From positions 806,001 through 870,000 of the forward strand of contig NZ_JADKSO010000001.1 in the NCBI RefSeq assembly GCF_015351245.1: a stretch of DNA of 64,000 nt, written 5' to 3'. The notes under the pieces were generated by a model. It made no database searches. It had not been told where the DNA came from and was given only the letters and a program-made list of their open reading frames with translations. The position numbers were made by a program, and so were the translations under genes. This document shows positions 8,974 through 18,566 of the stretch, one piece after another (position 1 is the stretch's first letter; each line of letters opens with the position of its first letter). This DNA is from Rathayibacter sp. VKM Ac-2879 (lineage in GTDB: Bacteria > Actinomycetota > Actinomycetes > Actinomycetales > Microbacteriaceae).

Positions 8974-10074
8974 TTACTTGATCGTCTCGATCGCCGAGGC
9001 GACCTTCGTGGCGAGGTCGCTGCTCAGCGGGGCCGAGCCGGCCTGGGCGGCGGCGGCCTCCTGGCCGGCCTCGCTCGCGACGTACGAGGCGTACGCCTTG
9101 ACGATCTCGCCCTTGCTGCTGTCGGCGTACTCCTGGCACACGATGAGGTAGCTCACCAGAACCATCGGCCATGCGTTGGCATCGGTGTCGGTGCGGTCGA
9201 TCTTGATCGCGAGGTCGTTCGCCTCACGACCGTCGGCGACGGGGGAGGCGGCCACAACAGCCGCGGCACCCTCGGCCGAGATCTTCGAGAACGAGTCCCC
9301 GACCTTCAGCTGGGCCATGTTCATGCCCTTGGCGCCCGACTCGTCGGCGTAGCCGATCGTGTTGGTGCCGTTCTTGACCGCGTCGACGACACCGGAGGTG
9401 CCCTTCGCGCCGTCACCGCTCTGGTACGGGAAGGTCTGCGCGGCCGGCGCATCCCAGACGCTCTTGGCGTTGGCCGCGAGGTAGTCGGTGAAGTTCTGCG
9501 TCGTGCCGGAGTCGTCCGAGCGGTGCACCGAGGTGATGGGCGCGCTGGGGAGCGAGGCGTCGGGGTTCAGGGCCTTGATCTCGGGGGCGTCCCACGAGGT
9601 GATGGTGCCCTTGAAGATGCCCGCGATGGTGGCCGCGTCGAGCTTCAGGTCGGTCACGCCCTGCACATTGAAGATGACCGCGATGGGGGAGATGTACACC
9701 GGGAGGTCGATCGCCTTGGTGCCGGCGGCGCACGAGGCGAAGGTGCTCTGGAGCTCCTCCGTCTTGAGAGCGGAGTCGGAGCCGGCATAGTCGGCCGCGC
9801 CCGCGATGAAGTTGGTGCGGCCGGCGCCCGAGCCCTGCGGGTCGTAGTTGACCGTGACCTCGGGGTTCGCGGTCTGGAATGCCGCGGACCACGTGGTCTG
9901 CGCGGTGCCCTGGGCGGAGGAGCCGATTCCGGTGATGGTGCCGGAGAGCGTGGAAGCGGCGGAGGAGCCTGAGCTGCCACCCGCCGTCGGTGCCTCGTTG
10001 GCTGCGCACGAGGTCAGCGTGATCGCTGCGACGGCGGCGACGACGGCCGCCTGGCCGAGACGCGAGAATCTCAC
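8974..10074 (-). CDS. pstS: Phosphate-binding lipoprotein PstS
   Basis: 366 residues starting GTG (MRFSRLGQAA) with a type II signal peptide; the lipobox LTSC places the modified cysteine at residue 23. A Ser/Gly/Thr-rich linker leads into the phosphate-binding domain with GSSAQGTAQ and PQGSGAGRTNF, the phosphate-contact loops of PstS. First gene of pstSCAB. A ribosome site (AAAGGGA) lies before GTG, and a PHO-box-like direct repeat is about 100 bp upstream. Confidence 0.96.
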   Translation of the reverse strand: MRFSRLGQAAVVAAVAAITLTSCAANEAPTAGGSSGSSAASTLSGTITGIGSSAQGTAQTTWSAAFQTANPEVTVNYDPQGSGAGRTNFIAGAADYAGSDSALKTEELQSTFASCAAGTKAIDLPVYISPIAVIFNVQGVTDLKLDAATIAGIFKGTITSWDAPEIKALNPDASLPSAPITSVHRSDDSGTTQNFTDYLAANAKSVWDAPAAQTFPYQSGDGAKGTSGVVDAVKNGTNTIGYADESGAKGMNMAQLKVGDSFSKISAEGAAAVVAASPVADGREANDLAIKIDRTDTDANAWPMVLVSYLIVCQEYADSSKGEIVKAYASYVASEAGQEAAAAQAGSAPLSSDLATKVASAIETIK

Positions 10075-10172
10075 AAGTATCCCTTTCGGGTAGGAAAGCG
10101 TGGGAACAGAACGGGCCTGGTGCAGCCCGCGAGCGAGCGTACGGAGGGGTCGTGTCCGCCCGCGGTCCGCTC

Positions 10173-10190
10173 GGTGAACGGGCGGTGAAC
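10173..10190 (-). promoter_or_regulatory. PHO box upstream of pstS
   Basis: On the minus strand two perfect GTTCACC units are separated by 4 bp (11-bp periodicity; plus strand GGTGAAC at 10173-10179 and 10184-10190). This is the direct-repeat unit bound by PhoP/RegX3-type regulators in actinobacteria. It sits about 100 bp before pstS. Confidence 0.85.
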
Positions 10191-10254
10191 GGCCGGGCCG
10201 GGGGCTTGCCGAGACATCGCCGATGGTCGACGGGGCGGACCGCGGGCGAGCGGC

Positions 10255-11190
10255 TCAGGCCAGCGGCGAATGCGTCTCGATCGCGACGATCCCCGATCCC
10301 GGATGCCGGCTCGACAGGTGCACGACCGCGAAGCCACCCGTCGGCAGCGCCGCAGCCTCGTCAAGGTAGGAGCCGATCGGAGTCGCGGTGGCGAGTGCGA
10401 TCTCGCGCAGGATCTCGGGGATCACCGGGCGGTGGCTGCACAGCACCGTGCTCTTGCGCGCGCGCACGCGCTTGCCGACGAGCGCACGCACGTCGGCCGT
10501 GCCGCGCTCGTGCGCCTCCTGGCTGATCGCTTCCGAGAGCCGCACGGGGCGCTTGAGCGCGGCGGAGAGGGGGGCGACGGTTGCGCGGCAGCGCTTCGCG
10601 GTGCTCGTGACGAGCCTTCGGGGGCGCCACGCGGCCACGGCGCGGCCGGCGGCCCCCGCCTCTGCCTCTCCGCGCTTGGTCAACCGGCGGGTCGAGTCGC
10701 GGCCGTCCCAGGAGGAGGCGGGCACCGCCTTCGCGTGCCGCAGCACGACGATCGCGAACGTCTCGAGCGCCCCGCGGGCCGCGATGCGGCTGAACTCCTC
10801 GACGATCGCGACGTCGTGCGGATACGTGAGGTAGCTCCTGGCGCGCTTGGGGGTGACCCACTCGAGCGCCTCGACCTCGCCGTTCGGGACGAAATCGGAG
10901 GCGAGCACCGCCTTCTCGGTCACGCGCGCGGCCCAGTAGTACACGGTCTTCGGGCGGCCGTTGGGCAGCGTGTACTCGGTCGAGCCGAGAGGCACGCCGA
11001 GCGCCACGGCGAGCCCTGTCTCCTCACGGATCTCGCGGACCGCGGTCTCGGGCAGCGACTCGCCCTGGTCGACCTTGCCCTTCGGCAGGCTGACGTCCCT
11101 TCGGTGCGGGCGATGGATGACGAGGATGTGCGGGCGGCCCTCGATCAGGCGCCAGCAGACGGCGCCTGCGGCGTAGACGGTTCCGGTCAC
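10255..11190 (-). CDS. mutT1: MutT1-like NUDIX hydrolase with C-terminal histidine-phosphatase domain
   Basis: 311 residues in two domains. Residues 1-140 are a NUDIX hydrolase with the full box from G38 through E44 to REIREETG at 52-59. Residues 145-311 are a SixA-like histidine phosphatase with the RHAK motif at 151-154 and a later catalytic histidine in LCSHRP. This architecture is that of mycobacterial MutT1, which hydrolyses 8-oxo-GTP/dGTP and diadenosine polyphosphates. The start lies 4 bp after the ppk stop, so it is probably co-transcribed with polyphosphate kinase. Confidence 0.9.
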   Translation of the reverse strand: MTGTVYAAGAVCWRLIEGRPHILVIHRPHRRDVSLPKGKVDQGESLPETAVREIREETGLAVALGVPLGSTEYTLPNGRPKTVYYWAARVTEKAVLASDFVPNGEVEALEWVTPKRARSYLTYPHDVAIVEEFSRIAARGALETFAIVVLRHAKAVPASSWDGRDSTRRLTKRGEAEAGAAGRAVAAWRPRRLVTSTAKRCRATVAPLSAALKRPVRLSEAISQEAHERGTADVRALVGKRVRARKSTVLCSHRPVIPEILREIALATATPIGSYLDEAAALPTGGFAVVHLSSRHPGSGIVAIETHSPLA

Positions 11191-11194
11191 GACG

Positions 11195-13399
11195 TCAGCG
11201 GACCGACGCCCGGTTGGCGGAGCGGGTCGCCGCGCGCTTGCGGTACGTGATGTGCTGCATGAGACGGTTCTGCAGGTCGGCGAGGGGAGCGCCGTCCTCG
11301 TCGAGGTGGTGGCGTGTCCAGTCGCCGTCCGGACCGAGCCACCAGGAGGCGGTGCGCTCGTCCATCGCGCGTTCGAACATGTCGTCGATCTCGCTGATGT
11401 GGGCGGGCTCGACGATCCGGACGAGCGCCTCGACGCGGCGGTCGAGGTTGCGGTGCATCATGTCGGCGCTGCCGATGAACACCTCCGGCTCGCCGCCGTT
11501 GACGAAGCTGAAGATCCGCGAGTGCTCCAGGTAGCGGCCCAGGATCGAGCGGACCCGGATGGTCTCGGAGAGTCCCTCCTGCCCGGGCTTCAGCCCGCAG
11601 ATGCCGCGCACCCACACGTCGACCGGCACACCGGCCTGGCTCGCGCGATAGAGGGCGTCGATCACGGCCTCGTCGACGATCGAGTTGACTTTGATCCTGA
11701 TGCCGGAGGGCCGACCCGCGCGGGCGTTCTCGGTCTCGGTCGCGATGCGCTTGAGCAGCCCCTTGCGCAGGTGGCGCGGGGCGACGAGGAGACGCTTGAA
11801 CTTCTTCTCGATCGCGTAGCCGGAGAGCTCGTTGAAGAGTCGTGTGAGGTCTTTGCCCACTTCGGCGTCGGCGGTGAGCAGGCCCAGGTCTTCGTAGATG
11901 CGCGAGGTCTTCGGGTTGTAGTTGCCGGTGCCGATGTGCGAGTAGTGGCGCAGGACCCCGCCCTTCTCCTGACGGATCACGAGCGCGAGCTTGCAGTGGG
12001 TCTTGAGACCGACGAGCCCGTAGACGACGTGGACGCCGGCCTTCTCGAGCTTGCGCGCCCACGAGATGTTGGCCTGCTCGTCGAAGCGAGCCTTGATCTC
12101 GACGAGCGCGAGGACCTGCTTGCCCGACTCCGCGGCGTCGATGAGCGCCTCGACGATGGGGGAGTCACCCGAGGTGCGGTACAGGGTCTGCTTGATCGCG
12201 AGGACATCGGGATCGGCGGCGGCCTGCTCGAGGAACGACTGCACGCTGGTCGCGAAGGACTCGTAGGGGTGGTGCAGCAGCACGTCGCCACGAGAGACCG
12301 CTTTGAAGATGTCCTGACGCTGATTCGGCTCGCTCGGCGAGAGCTGCACGGCCGTCGTGGGCACGTGGTTGGGGTATTTGAGGTCGGGTCGGTCGATCTT
12401 CTGGAGGCTGAACAGTCCGCTCAGATCCAGCGGAGCGGGCAGCTTGTAGACCTCCTGTGCGGTGATGTCGAGCTCCCGCACCAGCAGGCCGAGCGTCTCC
12501 GCGTCCATGTCGTCGGTGACCTCGAGCCGGATGGGCGGCCCGAAGCGGCGACGCAGCAGCTCCTTCTCGAGCGCCTTGATGAGGTTCTCGGTCTCGTCCT
12601 CGTCGACCTCGACATCCTCGTTGCGGGTGACGCGGAACACGTGGTGATCGAGGATCTCCATGCCGGGGAAGAGGTCGCCCAGCTGGTTGGCGATGAGGTC
12701 TTCGAGCGAGATGAACCGCATCGGCTCTCCGGGAGCGGCGACACCGGCGATGCGCACGAAGCGAGGGAGCATCTGCGGCACCTTGAGGCGCGCGAACTCG
12801 ACCTTCTGGGTCTTCGGGTTGCGCACGCGCACCGAGAGGTTGAGCGAGAGGCCAGAGATGTAGGGGAACGGGTGAGCGGGGTCGACGGCGAGCGGCATCA
12901 GCACGGGGAACACTTGCGCCGAGAAGTAGTCGTCGAGCACCGTCCGCTCGGCGTCGCTCAGCTCGTCCCAGCGGACGAGGTCGATGCCTCCCTCGCGCAG
13001 TGCGGGTTCGACCAGCTCGCGGAAGGCGCGCGAGTGCCGCTGCTGCAAGAGGTGCGCCTTCTCGGAGATGTCGGTGAGGACGTCGACGGGCACTCGGCCG
13101 ATGTTCGTCGGCAGCGCGAGGCCGGTGAGGATGCGGCGCTTGAGTCCCGCGACCCGCACCATGAAGAACTCGTCGAGGTTGGACGAGAAGATCGCGAGGA
13201 AGTTGGCCCGCTCGAGCGCAGGCACCAGCGGATCCTCGGCCAGCTCGAGCACGCGCTGGTTGAAGGCGAGCCAGCTCAGCTCGCGGTCGAGGTAGCGGTT
13301 GTCGGGCAGGAGCGGGTCGGAGTGCTCTTCGTCGTCGTCGAAGTCGTCATCGAGGTCATCGCTCAGGCCGTCTTCGAGAAGCAGGTTGTCGCCGTCCAT
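11195..13399 (-). CDS. ppk: Polyphosphate kinase 1
   Basis: 734 residues starting [11 protein letters not shown], with an acidic N-terminal tail of about 35 residues before the PPK1 N domain ([20 protein letters not shown]). The catalytic core includes [15 protein letters not shown] near residue 485, whose histidine is the autophosphorylated one, and downstream Arg/His phospholipase-D-like motifs. It reversibly makes polyphosphate from ATP. ATG 13397-13399 was chosen because upstream in-frame sequence has no family similarity. A PHO-box-like repeat lies 44-61 bp upstream. Confidence 0.95.
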   Translation of the reverse strand: MDGDNLLLEDGLSDDLDDDFDDDEEHSDPLLPDNRYLDRELSWLAFNQRVLELAEDPLVPALERANFLAIFSSNLDEFFMVRVAGLKRRILTGLALPTNIGRVPVDVLTDISEKAHLLQQRHSRAFRELVEPALREGGIDLVRWDELSDAERTVLDDYFSAQVFPVLMPLAVDPAHPFPYISGLSLNLSVRVRNPKTQKVEFARLKVPQMLPRFVRIAGVAAPGEPMRFISLEDLIANQLGDLFPGMEILDHHVFRVTRNEDVEVDEDETENLIKALEKELLRRRFGPPIRLEVTDDMDAETLGLLVRELDITAQEVYKLPAPLDLSGLFSLQKIDRPDLKYPNHVPTTAVQLSPSEPNQRQDIFKAVSRGDVLLHHPYESFATSVQSFLEQAAADPDVLAIKQTLYRTSGDSPIVEALIDAAESGKQVLALVEIKARFDEQANISWARKLEKAGVHVVYGLVGLKTHCKLALVIRQEKGGVLRHYSHIGTGNYNPKTSRIYEDLGLLTADAEVGKDLTRLFNELSGYAIEKKFKRLLVAPRHLRKGLLKRIATETENARAGRPSGIRIKVNSIVDEAVIDALYRASQAGVPVDVWVRGICGLKPGQEGLSETIRVRSILGRYLEHSRIFSFVNGGEPEVFIGSADMMHRNLDRRVEALVRIVEPAHISEIDDMFERAMDERTASWWLGPDGDWTRHHLDEDGAPLADLQNRLMQHITYRKRAATRSANRASVR

Positions 13400-13442
13400 G
13401 CGACCATCCTGGCACCGTCGTCGCGTGCCCCGCGCCGTCCTC

Positions 13443-13460
13443 GGTGAATGCGGGATGAAC
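13443..13460 (-). promoter_or_regulatory. PHO-box-like direct repeat upstream of ppk
   Basis: Plus strand GGTGAAT at 13443-13449 and GATGAAC at 13454-13460, i.e. two units exactly 11 bp apart, each one base off the GTTCACC consensus on the minus strand. It lies 44 bp before ppk. Confidence 0.6.
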
Positions 13461-13521
13461 CGGCCCTGTGGAGGAGGCTCGCCCGAGGCACGGCCCGCAA
13501 GTCTCCTCGGCGGGTCCGTGC

Positions 13522-14403
13522 TCAGCGTACCGAGGGCGCGCGCTGCAGATACTGCACGTCGGCGGAGGCGTCGACGAAGCCGAGCGAGCGATACAGCCGT
13601 ACCGCCGCACGGTTCTCGGCCTCGACGTAGAGGTCGGCCGCCGTGCAGCCGCGGTCGAGCATGCGCGCGAGCCCCACGGTGAGTAGGGCGCGGCCGAGAC
13701 CTCGGCCCGCCGCCTCCGGAGCGACGCCCAGCACGTAGATCTCTCCCGTGGTCGCGCCCGGCTCGATCTTGAGCCAGTCGTAGCCGACGAGCGTGCCTCG
13801 CGCGTCGCGCACCAGGAGGAAGTCGCCCTCGTCGAACCAGGGCTCGGTCTGCCGTGCCGCGAGATCCGCTTCCGTCATCCGGCCCTGCTCGGGATGGGCG
13901 GCGAAGATCCGGGCGTTCAGCGCCACCCACTCGGCCGCGTCGAGGCCGCGCGCGTCGGTGAGCGTGAAGCCGTCGGGCACGAGCGGCTCGACGGGCATCA
14001 GAGGGTCGAGCGCCAGGCGCAGGAGCGTGCGCACGGGAGAGAAGCCGTGCGAGGCGGCGAGGGAGCGGGCCGCCGGGTGGTCGCCGTGCGACCACGCGAG
14101 GAGCCCTGTCCGGCCGCTCGCGAGGACCTGCTCGAGCGCCGCCCTGCCGAACCCGACTCCGCGCCACTCCGGGTCCACGACGAACTCGAGCTCGCCCTGC
14201 CCGAGGACGGCCGCGGCGACGACGACATCAGCGCGCAGCCCGACGAGAAGGGTGCGCGAGCCGGTTCGAGCCTCGACGAGCGTCTGATCGCTGAACGGCG
14301 GCTGCCCGTCGAACCAGGAGGCGCGCCCGATCAGATGGTCGAGACCGGCCGAGACCGTCGGATCGGCGAGATCCTCAACGGACAGGTTGAGAGACTCGCT
14401 CAT
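13522..14403 (-). CDS. mshD: Mycothiol synthase MshD
   Basis: 293 residues made of two GNAT folds. The N-terminal half has [16 protein letters not shown] and the C-terminal half has [15 protein letters not shown], both acetyl-CoA-binding motifs; the C-terminal one is the active acetyltransferase in this family. It acetylates Cys-GlcN-Ins, the last step of mycothiol synthesis, an actinobacterial marker. The start at 14403 overlaps the 3' end of glnR by 29 bp, and both are on the minus strand. Confidence 0.93.
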   Translation of the reverse strand: MSESLNLSVEDLADPTVSAGLDHLIGRASWFDGQPPFSDQTLVEARTGSRTLLVGLRADVVVAAAVLGQGELEFVVDPEWRGVGFGRAALEQVLASGRTGLLAWSHGDHPAARSLAASHGFSPVRTLLRLALDPLMPVEPLVPDGFTLTDARGLDAAEWVALNARIFAAHPEQGRMTEADLAARQTEPWFDEGDFLLVRDARGTLVGYDWLKIEPGATTGEIYVLGVAPEAAGRGLGRALLTVGLARMLDRGCTAADLYVEAENRAAVRLYRSLGFVDASADVQYLQRAPSVR

Positions 14404-15064
14404 TGTCTTCTTCGTACACGTTGAAGCGGTAGCCGACGTTGCGCACGGTGCCGATGAGCGACTCCAGGTCGCCCAGCTTCGCGCGCAGGCGGCGCACGTG
14501 CACGTCGACGGTGCGCGTGCCTCCGAAGTAGTCGTACCCCCACACCTCGCTGAGCAGCTGCTCACGTGTGAAGACGCGGGAGGGGTGGGTGGCGAAGAAG
14601 CGCAGGAGCTCGAACTCCTTGAACGTGAGGTCGAGTGGCCGGCCGTGCACCTTCGCGGAGTAGCTGGCCTCGTCGATCACGACGCCCGAGGCCTGGATGC
14701 GTGACGTCGACTGCTCCTGGGCGAGGCGCCCGATCACGAGGCGGATGCGGGCGTCGACCTCGGCGGGGCCTGCGGAGTCGAGGATCACGTCGTTCACGCC
14801 CCAATCGGCCGACACGGCCGTGAGCCCGCCCTCGGTGAGGATCAGGATGAGGGGGACGTTGATCCCGGTCGTCGTGAGGATCTTGCACAGCGACTTGGCG
14901 CTCGCGAGGTCTTGGCGGGCGTCGACGAGGATCACATCGCAACTCGGGGCGTTCACGAGCTGCGCTGGCTCGGCGGGGATCTGCCGGGTGCGGTGGCTGA
15001 GGAGCCCCAGAGCGGGGAGCACCTCGGTGCCTCCCGCCGAGGTCAGTATCAACAACTGCGCCAC
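14375..15064 (-). CDS. glnR: GlnR-type orphan response regulator of nitrogen metabolism
   Basis: 229 residues. The receiver domain ([34 protein letters not shown]-type patch) is atypical, as in GlnR. The C-terminal winged helix is close to the family standard ([45 protein letters not shown]). No kinase is adjacent, in keeping with GlnR, which controls glnA and ammonium transport genes. Strong GGAGGAT ribosome site. Its position beside mshD and near ppk and pst matches other actinobacteria. Confidence 0.9.
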   Translation of the reverse strand: MAQLLILTSAGGTEVLPALGLLSHRTRQIPAEPAQLVNAPSCDVILVDARQDLASAKSLCKILTTTGINVPLILILTEGGLTAVSADWGVNDVILDSAGPAEVDARIRLVIGRLAQEQSTSRIQASGVVIDEASYSAKVHGRPLDLTFKEFELLRFFATHPSRVFTREQLLSEVWGYDYFGGTRTVDVHVRRLRAKLGDLESLIGTVRNVGYRFNVYEEDNERVSQPVR

Positions 15065-15187
15065 GGATCCTCCAGAAGTGGTCTGACGGCAATACTAGCG
15101 GCGGCGGGCGGGGGTGGATCGTTTCGAGTCGGCGAACGACCGGCGCAGGGCGGCCCCGATCGGGACGGTCTGAGGCACAATTGGCGG

Positions 15188-15448
15188 ATGAGCAGGGATC
15201 GTGTGGGCATCGGAGTCGTCTGGGCGCTCGCTCTCGCCGGATCCCTCGTCACCCTCGCCGTGGCCTCCGACGGCTCGCAGCAGCTCTGGCTCGGTCTCAC
15301 CTTCGGCGGATGCGTCCTCGCGACGTTCGCGGTGCAGCTCGCCGTCGCCCGGGCCGACGGCTACCTCGTGCGCACGATGACGAGCGTGGTCGGGGCCATG
15401 GTGATCGTGGCCGCGTCCAGCGGCATCGCCGCGCTCCTGGCCTCGTGA
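15188..15448 (+). CDS. Small membrane protein, 86 aa
   Basis: 86 residues with three hydrophobic stretches (about 7-25, 33-52 and 60-84) joined by short polar loops. No family recognised. ATG 15188 is exactly 6 nt after CACAAT, fitting the leaderless pattern seen at several genes here. It is divergent from glnR. Confidence 0.65.
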   Translation: MSRDRVGIGVVWALALAGSLVTLAVASDGSQQLWLGLTFGGCVLATFAVQLAVARADGYLVRTMTSVVGAMVIVAASSGIAALLAS

Positions 15449-15494
15449 TCCTCGGCCCCGCCTCCGTGTCGCTGCCGCCGCATAGGATGGGCGC

Positions 15495-15608
15495 ATGAAT
15501 CTCCTCGCCCTCGAACTCTTCTATCTCGGACTGCTCGGGCTCGCGTCGCTCGCGATCGCGTGGGTGTCCGGCGTCGTCGTCTACAAGCTCTACCGCGGTC
15601 AGCGCTAA
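15495..15608 (+). CDS. 37-aa single-span membrane microprotein
   Basis: Short frame ATG 15495 to TAA 15606-15608 encoding MNLLALELFYLG...VVVYKLYRGQR. One hydrophobic helix covers nearly the whole length and the C-terminus is basic, so an inside-positive single-pass protein is likely. TAGGAT at 15483-15488 lies 6 nt before ATG, a leaderless start. Function unknown; the start context and composition make it more than a chance frame. Confidence 0.55.
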   Translation: MNLLALELFYLGLLGLASLAIAWVSGVVVYKLYRGQR

Positions 15609-15627
15609 TCGCCGCTCCGCAGCCGTT

Positions 15628-16236
15628 GTGATCACTCTGCCGTCGGGCCTGCCTCCCGAGCTCGTGCCGCTCTCGTGGCTGCTCGGCGTCTGGGAGGGGT
15701 CGGGCGTCATCGACTACGCCGTGGGCGAGCGGTCGGTGCAGGCCGAGTTCGGTCACCGGATCAGCTTCAGCTACGACGGCCTGCCCTACCTCAACTACAG
15801 CTCCTACACCTGGCTCATCGAGGACGACGGCGAAGCCGGCCATCGGCCGCTCGTGAGTGAGACAGGCTATTGGCGCCTCAGCCGCGCGCTCACCGATGCC
15901 GATGCCGGCCCGGCGATGTTGCCGGGGCGCGGGGCTCCCGCTTTTCCCGACGCCGAGTCGGTCGAGACGCTGCGCACGTCCGCCGGCGGGTTCGACATCG
16001 AGGTCTCGCTCGTCCACCCCGATGGCGTGAGCGAGCTCTACCTCGGCCAGGTCAAGGGCCCGCGGATCGATCTCGCAACCGACGCCGTCATGCGCACCGC
16101 CGCCGCGAAGGAGTACGCCGCGGCCACGCGGCTCTATGGTCTCGTCGACGACCATCTGCTCTGGGCGTGGGACATCGCGGCCCTGGGCCAGAGCCTGCGC
16201 ACCCACGCCTCCGGAAGGCTCGCCCGTGTCGACTGA
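15628..16236 (+). CDS. Nitrobindin-like haem-binding beta-barrel protein
   Basis: 202 residues from GTG. LSWLLGVWEGSGVIDY at the start and FGHRISFSYDGLPYLNYSSYTW after it are the signature of the THAP4/nitrobindin (FABP-like, DUF1794) family. These form a small beta-barrel that in characterised members holds ferric haem and handles nitric oxide or peroxynitrite. A C-terminal histidine region (AATRLYGLVDDHLLWAWDIA) fits the barrel end. The stop at 16236 overlaps the start of the next gene. Confidence 0.85.
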   Translation: MITLPSGLPPELVPLSWLLGVWEGSGVIDYAVGERSVQAEFGHRISFSYDGLPYLNYSSYTWLIEDDGEAGHRPLVSETGYWRLSRALTDADAGPAMLPGRGAPAFPDAESVETLRTSAGGFDIEVSLVHPDGVSELYLGQVKGPRIDLATDAVMRTAAAKEYAAATRLYGLVDDHLLWAWDIAALGQSLRTHASGRLARVD

Positions 16237-17377
16237 CTCCGCCTCGCCACCGTTCGAGGCCTCGCCGCTTCTCGGAGTCCCGGGCGCCGTCGCGACGCCG
16301 AGCCTCGCCGAACCCGGCGTCCCCGCCCACTACGGCGAGCCCTTCCGCGAGCAGCGGGCACTCGCCGCGGGCACCGCCATCGTCGACCTCTCGGGCCGCG
16401 GAGTCGTCACCGTCACCGGTCCCGATCGCCTTACCTGGCTCGACTCCCTGACGAGCCAATCGCTCGCACGGCTCGCGCCTGGAGCCTCCGCCGAGACCCT
16501 CCTGCTCGACCCCACCGGGCGCATCGAGCATCTCCTCCGCGTCGTCGACGACGGAGAGACCACCTGGCTCCTCCTTGATCGCGACGAGACCGCGGCACTG
16601 GCCGCCTGGCTCGACAGGATGCGGTTCCTCCTCCGCGTCGAGGTGGCCGAGCGGACCGCCGAGTTCGCGACGCTCGGGAGCCTGGGCGACGGGCCCGCCT
16701 CCGCGCTCGCTCTCGTCGAGGCGGCGGTCGCTTGGCGCGACCCCTGGGCCGAGGTCCAGCCGGGCGGCTGGCAGTACGCCGCCGTCGAGCGGCACCCTTC
16801 CGCCGCCTGGAAGTACCGCGAGACGCTCGTGCCTCGCTCGGCGCTCGCGGGACTCGCCGCTCGGGCGCGCTCGGCCGGAGTCTCCCTCGCCGGCGCCGAT
16901 GCGCTCGAGGCTCTGCGGATCGCCGCCTGGCGTCCCCGGCACGCGACCGAGGTCGACGAGCGCTCCCTCCCGCACGAGCTCGATCTGCTGCGGTCGAGCG
17001 TGCACCTGGCCAAGGGGTGCTATCGCGGACAAGAGACGGTCGCGAAGGTGCACAACCTCGGCCACCCGCCGCGTCGACTCGTCCTGTTGCAGCTCGACGG
17101 CTCCGACTCGGTGTTGCCGGGTCACGGCGACGTCGTCACCGCGCTCAAGGGAGGCGAGCCGATCGAGGTCGGCGCCGTCACCGCCGCAGCGTGGCATTGG
17201 GAGGACGGTCCGATCGCCCTCGCCGTCATCAAGCGAACCGTGCCCATCGACCTCGTGCTCACGGTCGTCGTGGGCGACTCCGTCGTCGCCGCGGCGCAGG
17301 AGGTCGTGGTTCCGCCCGGAGCCGGAGCGGAGGCGGGCGTGCCCCGCCTGCCCCGTCTCGGGACACCGAGCAGATAG
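16226..17377 (+). CDS. ygfZ: YgfZ/GcvT-family folate-binding protein
   Basis: 383 residues from GTG 16226, overlapping the previous gene by 11 bp. The hallmark LAKGCYRGQETVAKVHNLG (KGCYxGQE motif) identifies the YgfZ group of the aminomethyltransferase fold. These proteins bind tetrahydrofolate and support repair or assembly of Fe-S proteins. The N-terminal GcvT-like part begins near YGEPFREQRAL. It is not the glycine-cleavage T protein, which lacks this motif. Confidence 0.9.
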   Translation: MSTDSASPPFEASPLLGVPGAVATPSLAEPGVPAHYGEPFREQRALAAGTAIVDLSGRGVVTVTGPDRLTWLDSLTSQSLARLAPGASAETLLLDPTGRIEHLLRVVDDGETTWLLLDRDETAALAAWLDRMRFLLRVEVAERTAEFATLGSLGDGPASALALVEAAVAWRDPWAEVQPGGWQYAAVERHPSAAWKYRETLVPRSALAGLAARARSAGVSLAGADALEALRIAAWRPRHATEVDERSLPHELDLLRSSVHLAKGCYRGQETVAKVHNLGHPPRRLVLLQLDGSDSVLPGHGDVVTALKGGEPIEVGAVTAAAWHWEDGPIALAVIKRTVPIDLVLTVVVGDSVVAAAQEVVVPPGAGAEAGVPRLPRLGTPSR

Positions 17378-17385
17378 GCCACGCC

Positions 17386-18519
17386 GTGGTGGCCGCAGGA
17401 TCCGCGCGACGGGGACGGGCGGCTGCCGAGCGGCTCCGCGTCCTCGCTCGAGCGACTGAGCTGCATCCCGGCCGGGGTCTCGCCCGCGCCGCGTCCTCGC
17501 TGCCCGCGGTGGTGCAGATCGTGCTCGCCGCCGTGCTGGCCTACTCCGTGGCGCACTTCGGTCTCGGACACCCCGCGCCGGTGCTCGCGCTCACGGTGAC
17601 GCTCTCGAGCCTCGGCATCGCTCGCGACACCCGTCCCAAGCAGGTCGCCGAGACCGCCGTCGGGATGCTCGTCGGCATCACCATCAGTGAGGTGCTGCTC
17701 CTGGTGTGGGGGAGTGGTGTCTGGCAGTTGGCGGTCGTGCTCGCGGTCGTGTTCACGCTGGGTCGGGCGCTCTCGCCCTCGCCCGGCTTCGCGGTTGCCG
17801 CGGGGACGCAGGCGATGCTGGTAATGGTGTTGCCCGCACCCGACGGCGGCGTCTTCACGCGCAGTGTGGACGGGCTGATCGGCGGGCTCGCAGCCCTGCT
17901 CTGTACGGCGATCGTGCCCCGGCCACCCCTGCGGACCGCTCGCGCGGAGGCGTATCGCCTGGTCTCGGCGCTGAGCCGCACCGTCGAGGAACTCGCCGAT
18001 GCGCTCCGTCGAGGGGACTCCTCCGCCTCCTCGGCCGCGTTGGAGCGGATCCGTGGGACCCAGCCCGTGATCGACGGCTGGTCAGCGGCCCTCGACTCTG
18101 CCAGAGGTGTCGCCCGTATCTCTCCGTTCGTCCGCCGTCATCGCGGCGAACTCGACCGGCAGAGCGCCATGCTGGCCGCTCTGGATCTTGCGACCCGCAA
18201 CGTGCGGATCGTCGCGCGTCGCACGGACTTCCTCGTGCGCGATTCGGTCCCCCGTCCCGCGCTCGGAGGAGCGATCGCGGCCCTCGGCCCGGGAATCGCC
18301 CTCCTCGGCCGAGCGGTCGTCGATCCGTCGATGCTTGCCCTCGCGCGGCAGGATCTGGTGCTCCTCGCGACGACGCTCGACCCACAGCAGCTGATCCCCG
18401 AGGCGCGGCTCGCCGAGAAGACCCTCCTCGTCCTCCTCCGCCCCTTGGTCGTCGACCTGCTGACGGCGACGGGCGTGAGCCCCGCGGAGGCGCGCGCCGC
18501 GCTGCCCGTGCTCGCCTAG
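17386..18519 (+). CDS. FUSC-family membrane protein
   Basis: About 377 residues starting at one of two adjacent GTG codons (17386 or 17389). The N-terminal half has four to five hydrophobic helices (about 40-160) with YSVAHFGLGHPAPVLALT and IARDTRPKQVAETAVGMLVG, the fusaric-acid-resistance (FUSC/aromatic exporter) pattern. The C-terminal half is a soluble helical domain. Likely an efflux or permeability protein; the substrate is unknown. It lies 8 bp after ygfZ. Confidence 0.75.
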   Translation: MVAAGSARRGRAAAERLRVLARATELHPGRGLARAASSLPAVVQIVLAAVLAYSVAHFGLGHPAPVLALTVTLSSLGIARDTRPKQVAETAVGMLVGITISEVLLLVWGSGVWQLAVVLAVVFTLGRALSPSPGFAVAAGTQAMLVMVLPAPDGGVFTRSVDGLIGGLAALLCTAIVPRPPLRTARAEAYRLVSALSRTVEELADALRRGDSSASSAALERIRGTQPVIDGWSAALDSARGVARISPFVRRHRGELDRQSAMLAALDLATRNVRIVARRTDFLVRDSVPRPALGGAIAALGPGIALLGRAVVDPSMLALARQDLVLLATTLDPQQLIPEARLAEKTLLVLLRPLVVDLLTATGVSPAEARAALPVLA

Positions 18520-18566
18520 AGCGTCCGGGCGTGCCGGCCTCGCATCCACGTTCCCGGGGGACGTGC

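Noticed and set aside
6782..9972. Very long plus-strand open frames opposite pstA, pstC and pstS
   Set aside because: They mirror clear transporter genes; their proteins are low-complexity Arg/Asp/Glu/Gly text typical of antisense high-GC DNA.
11252..13447. 731-residue plus-strand open frame opposite ppk
   Set aside because: Antisense shadow; the minus strand encodes a full polyphosphate kinase.
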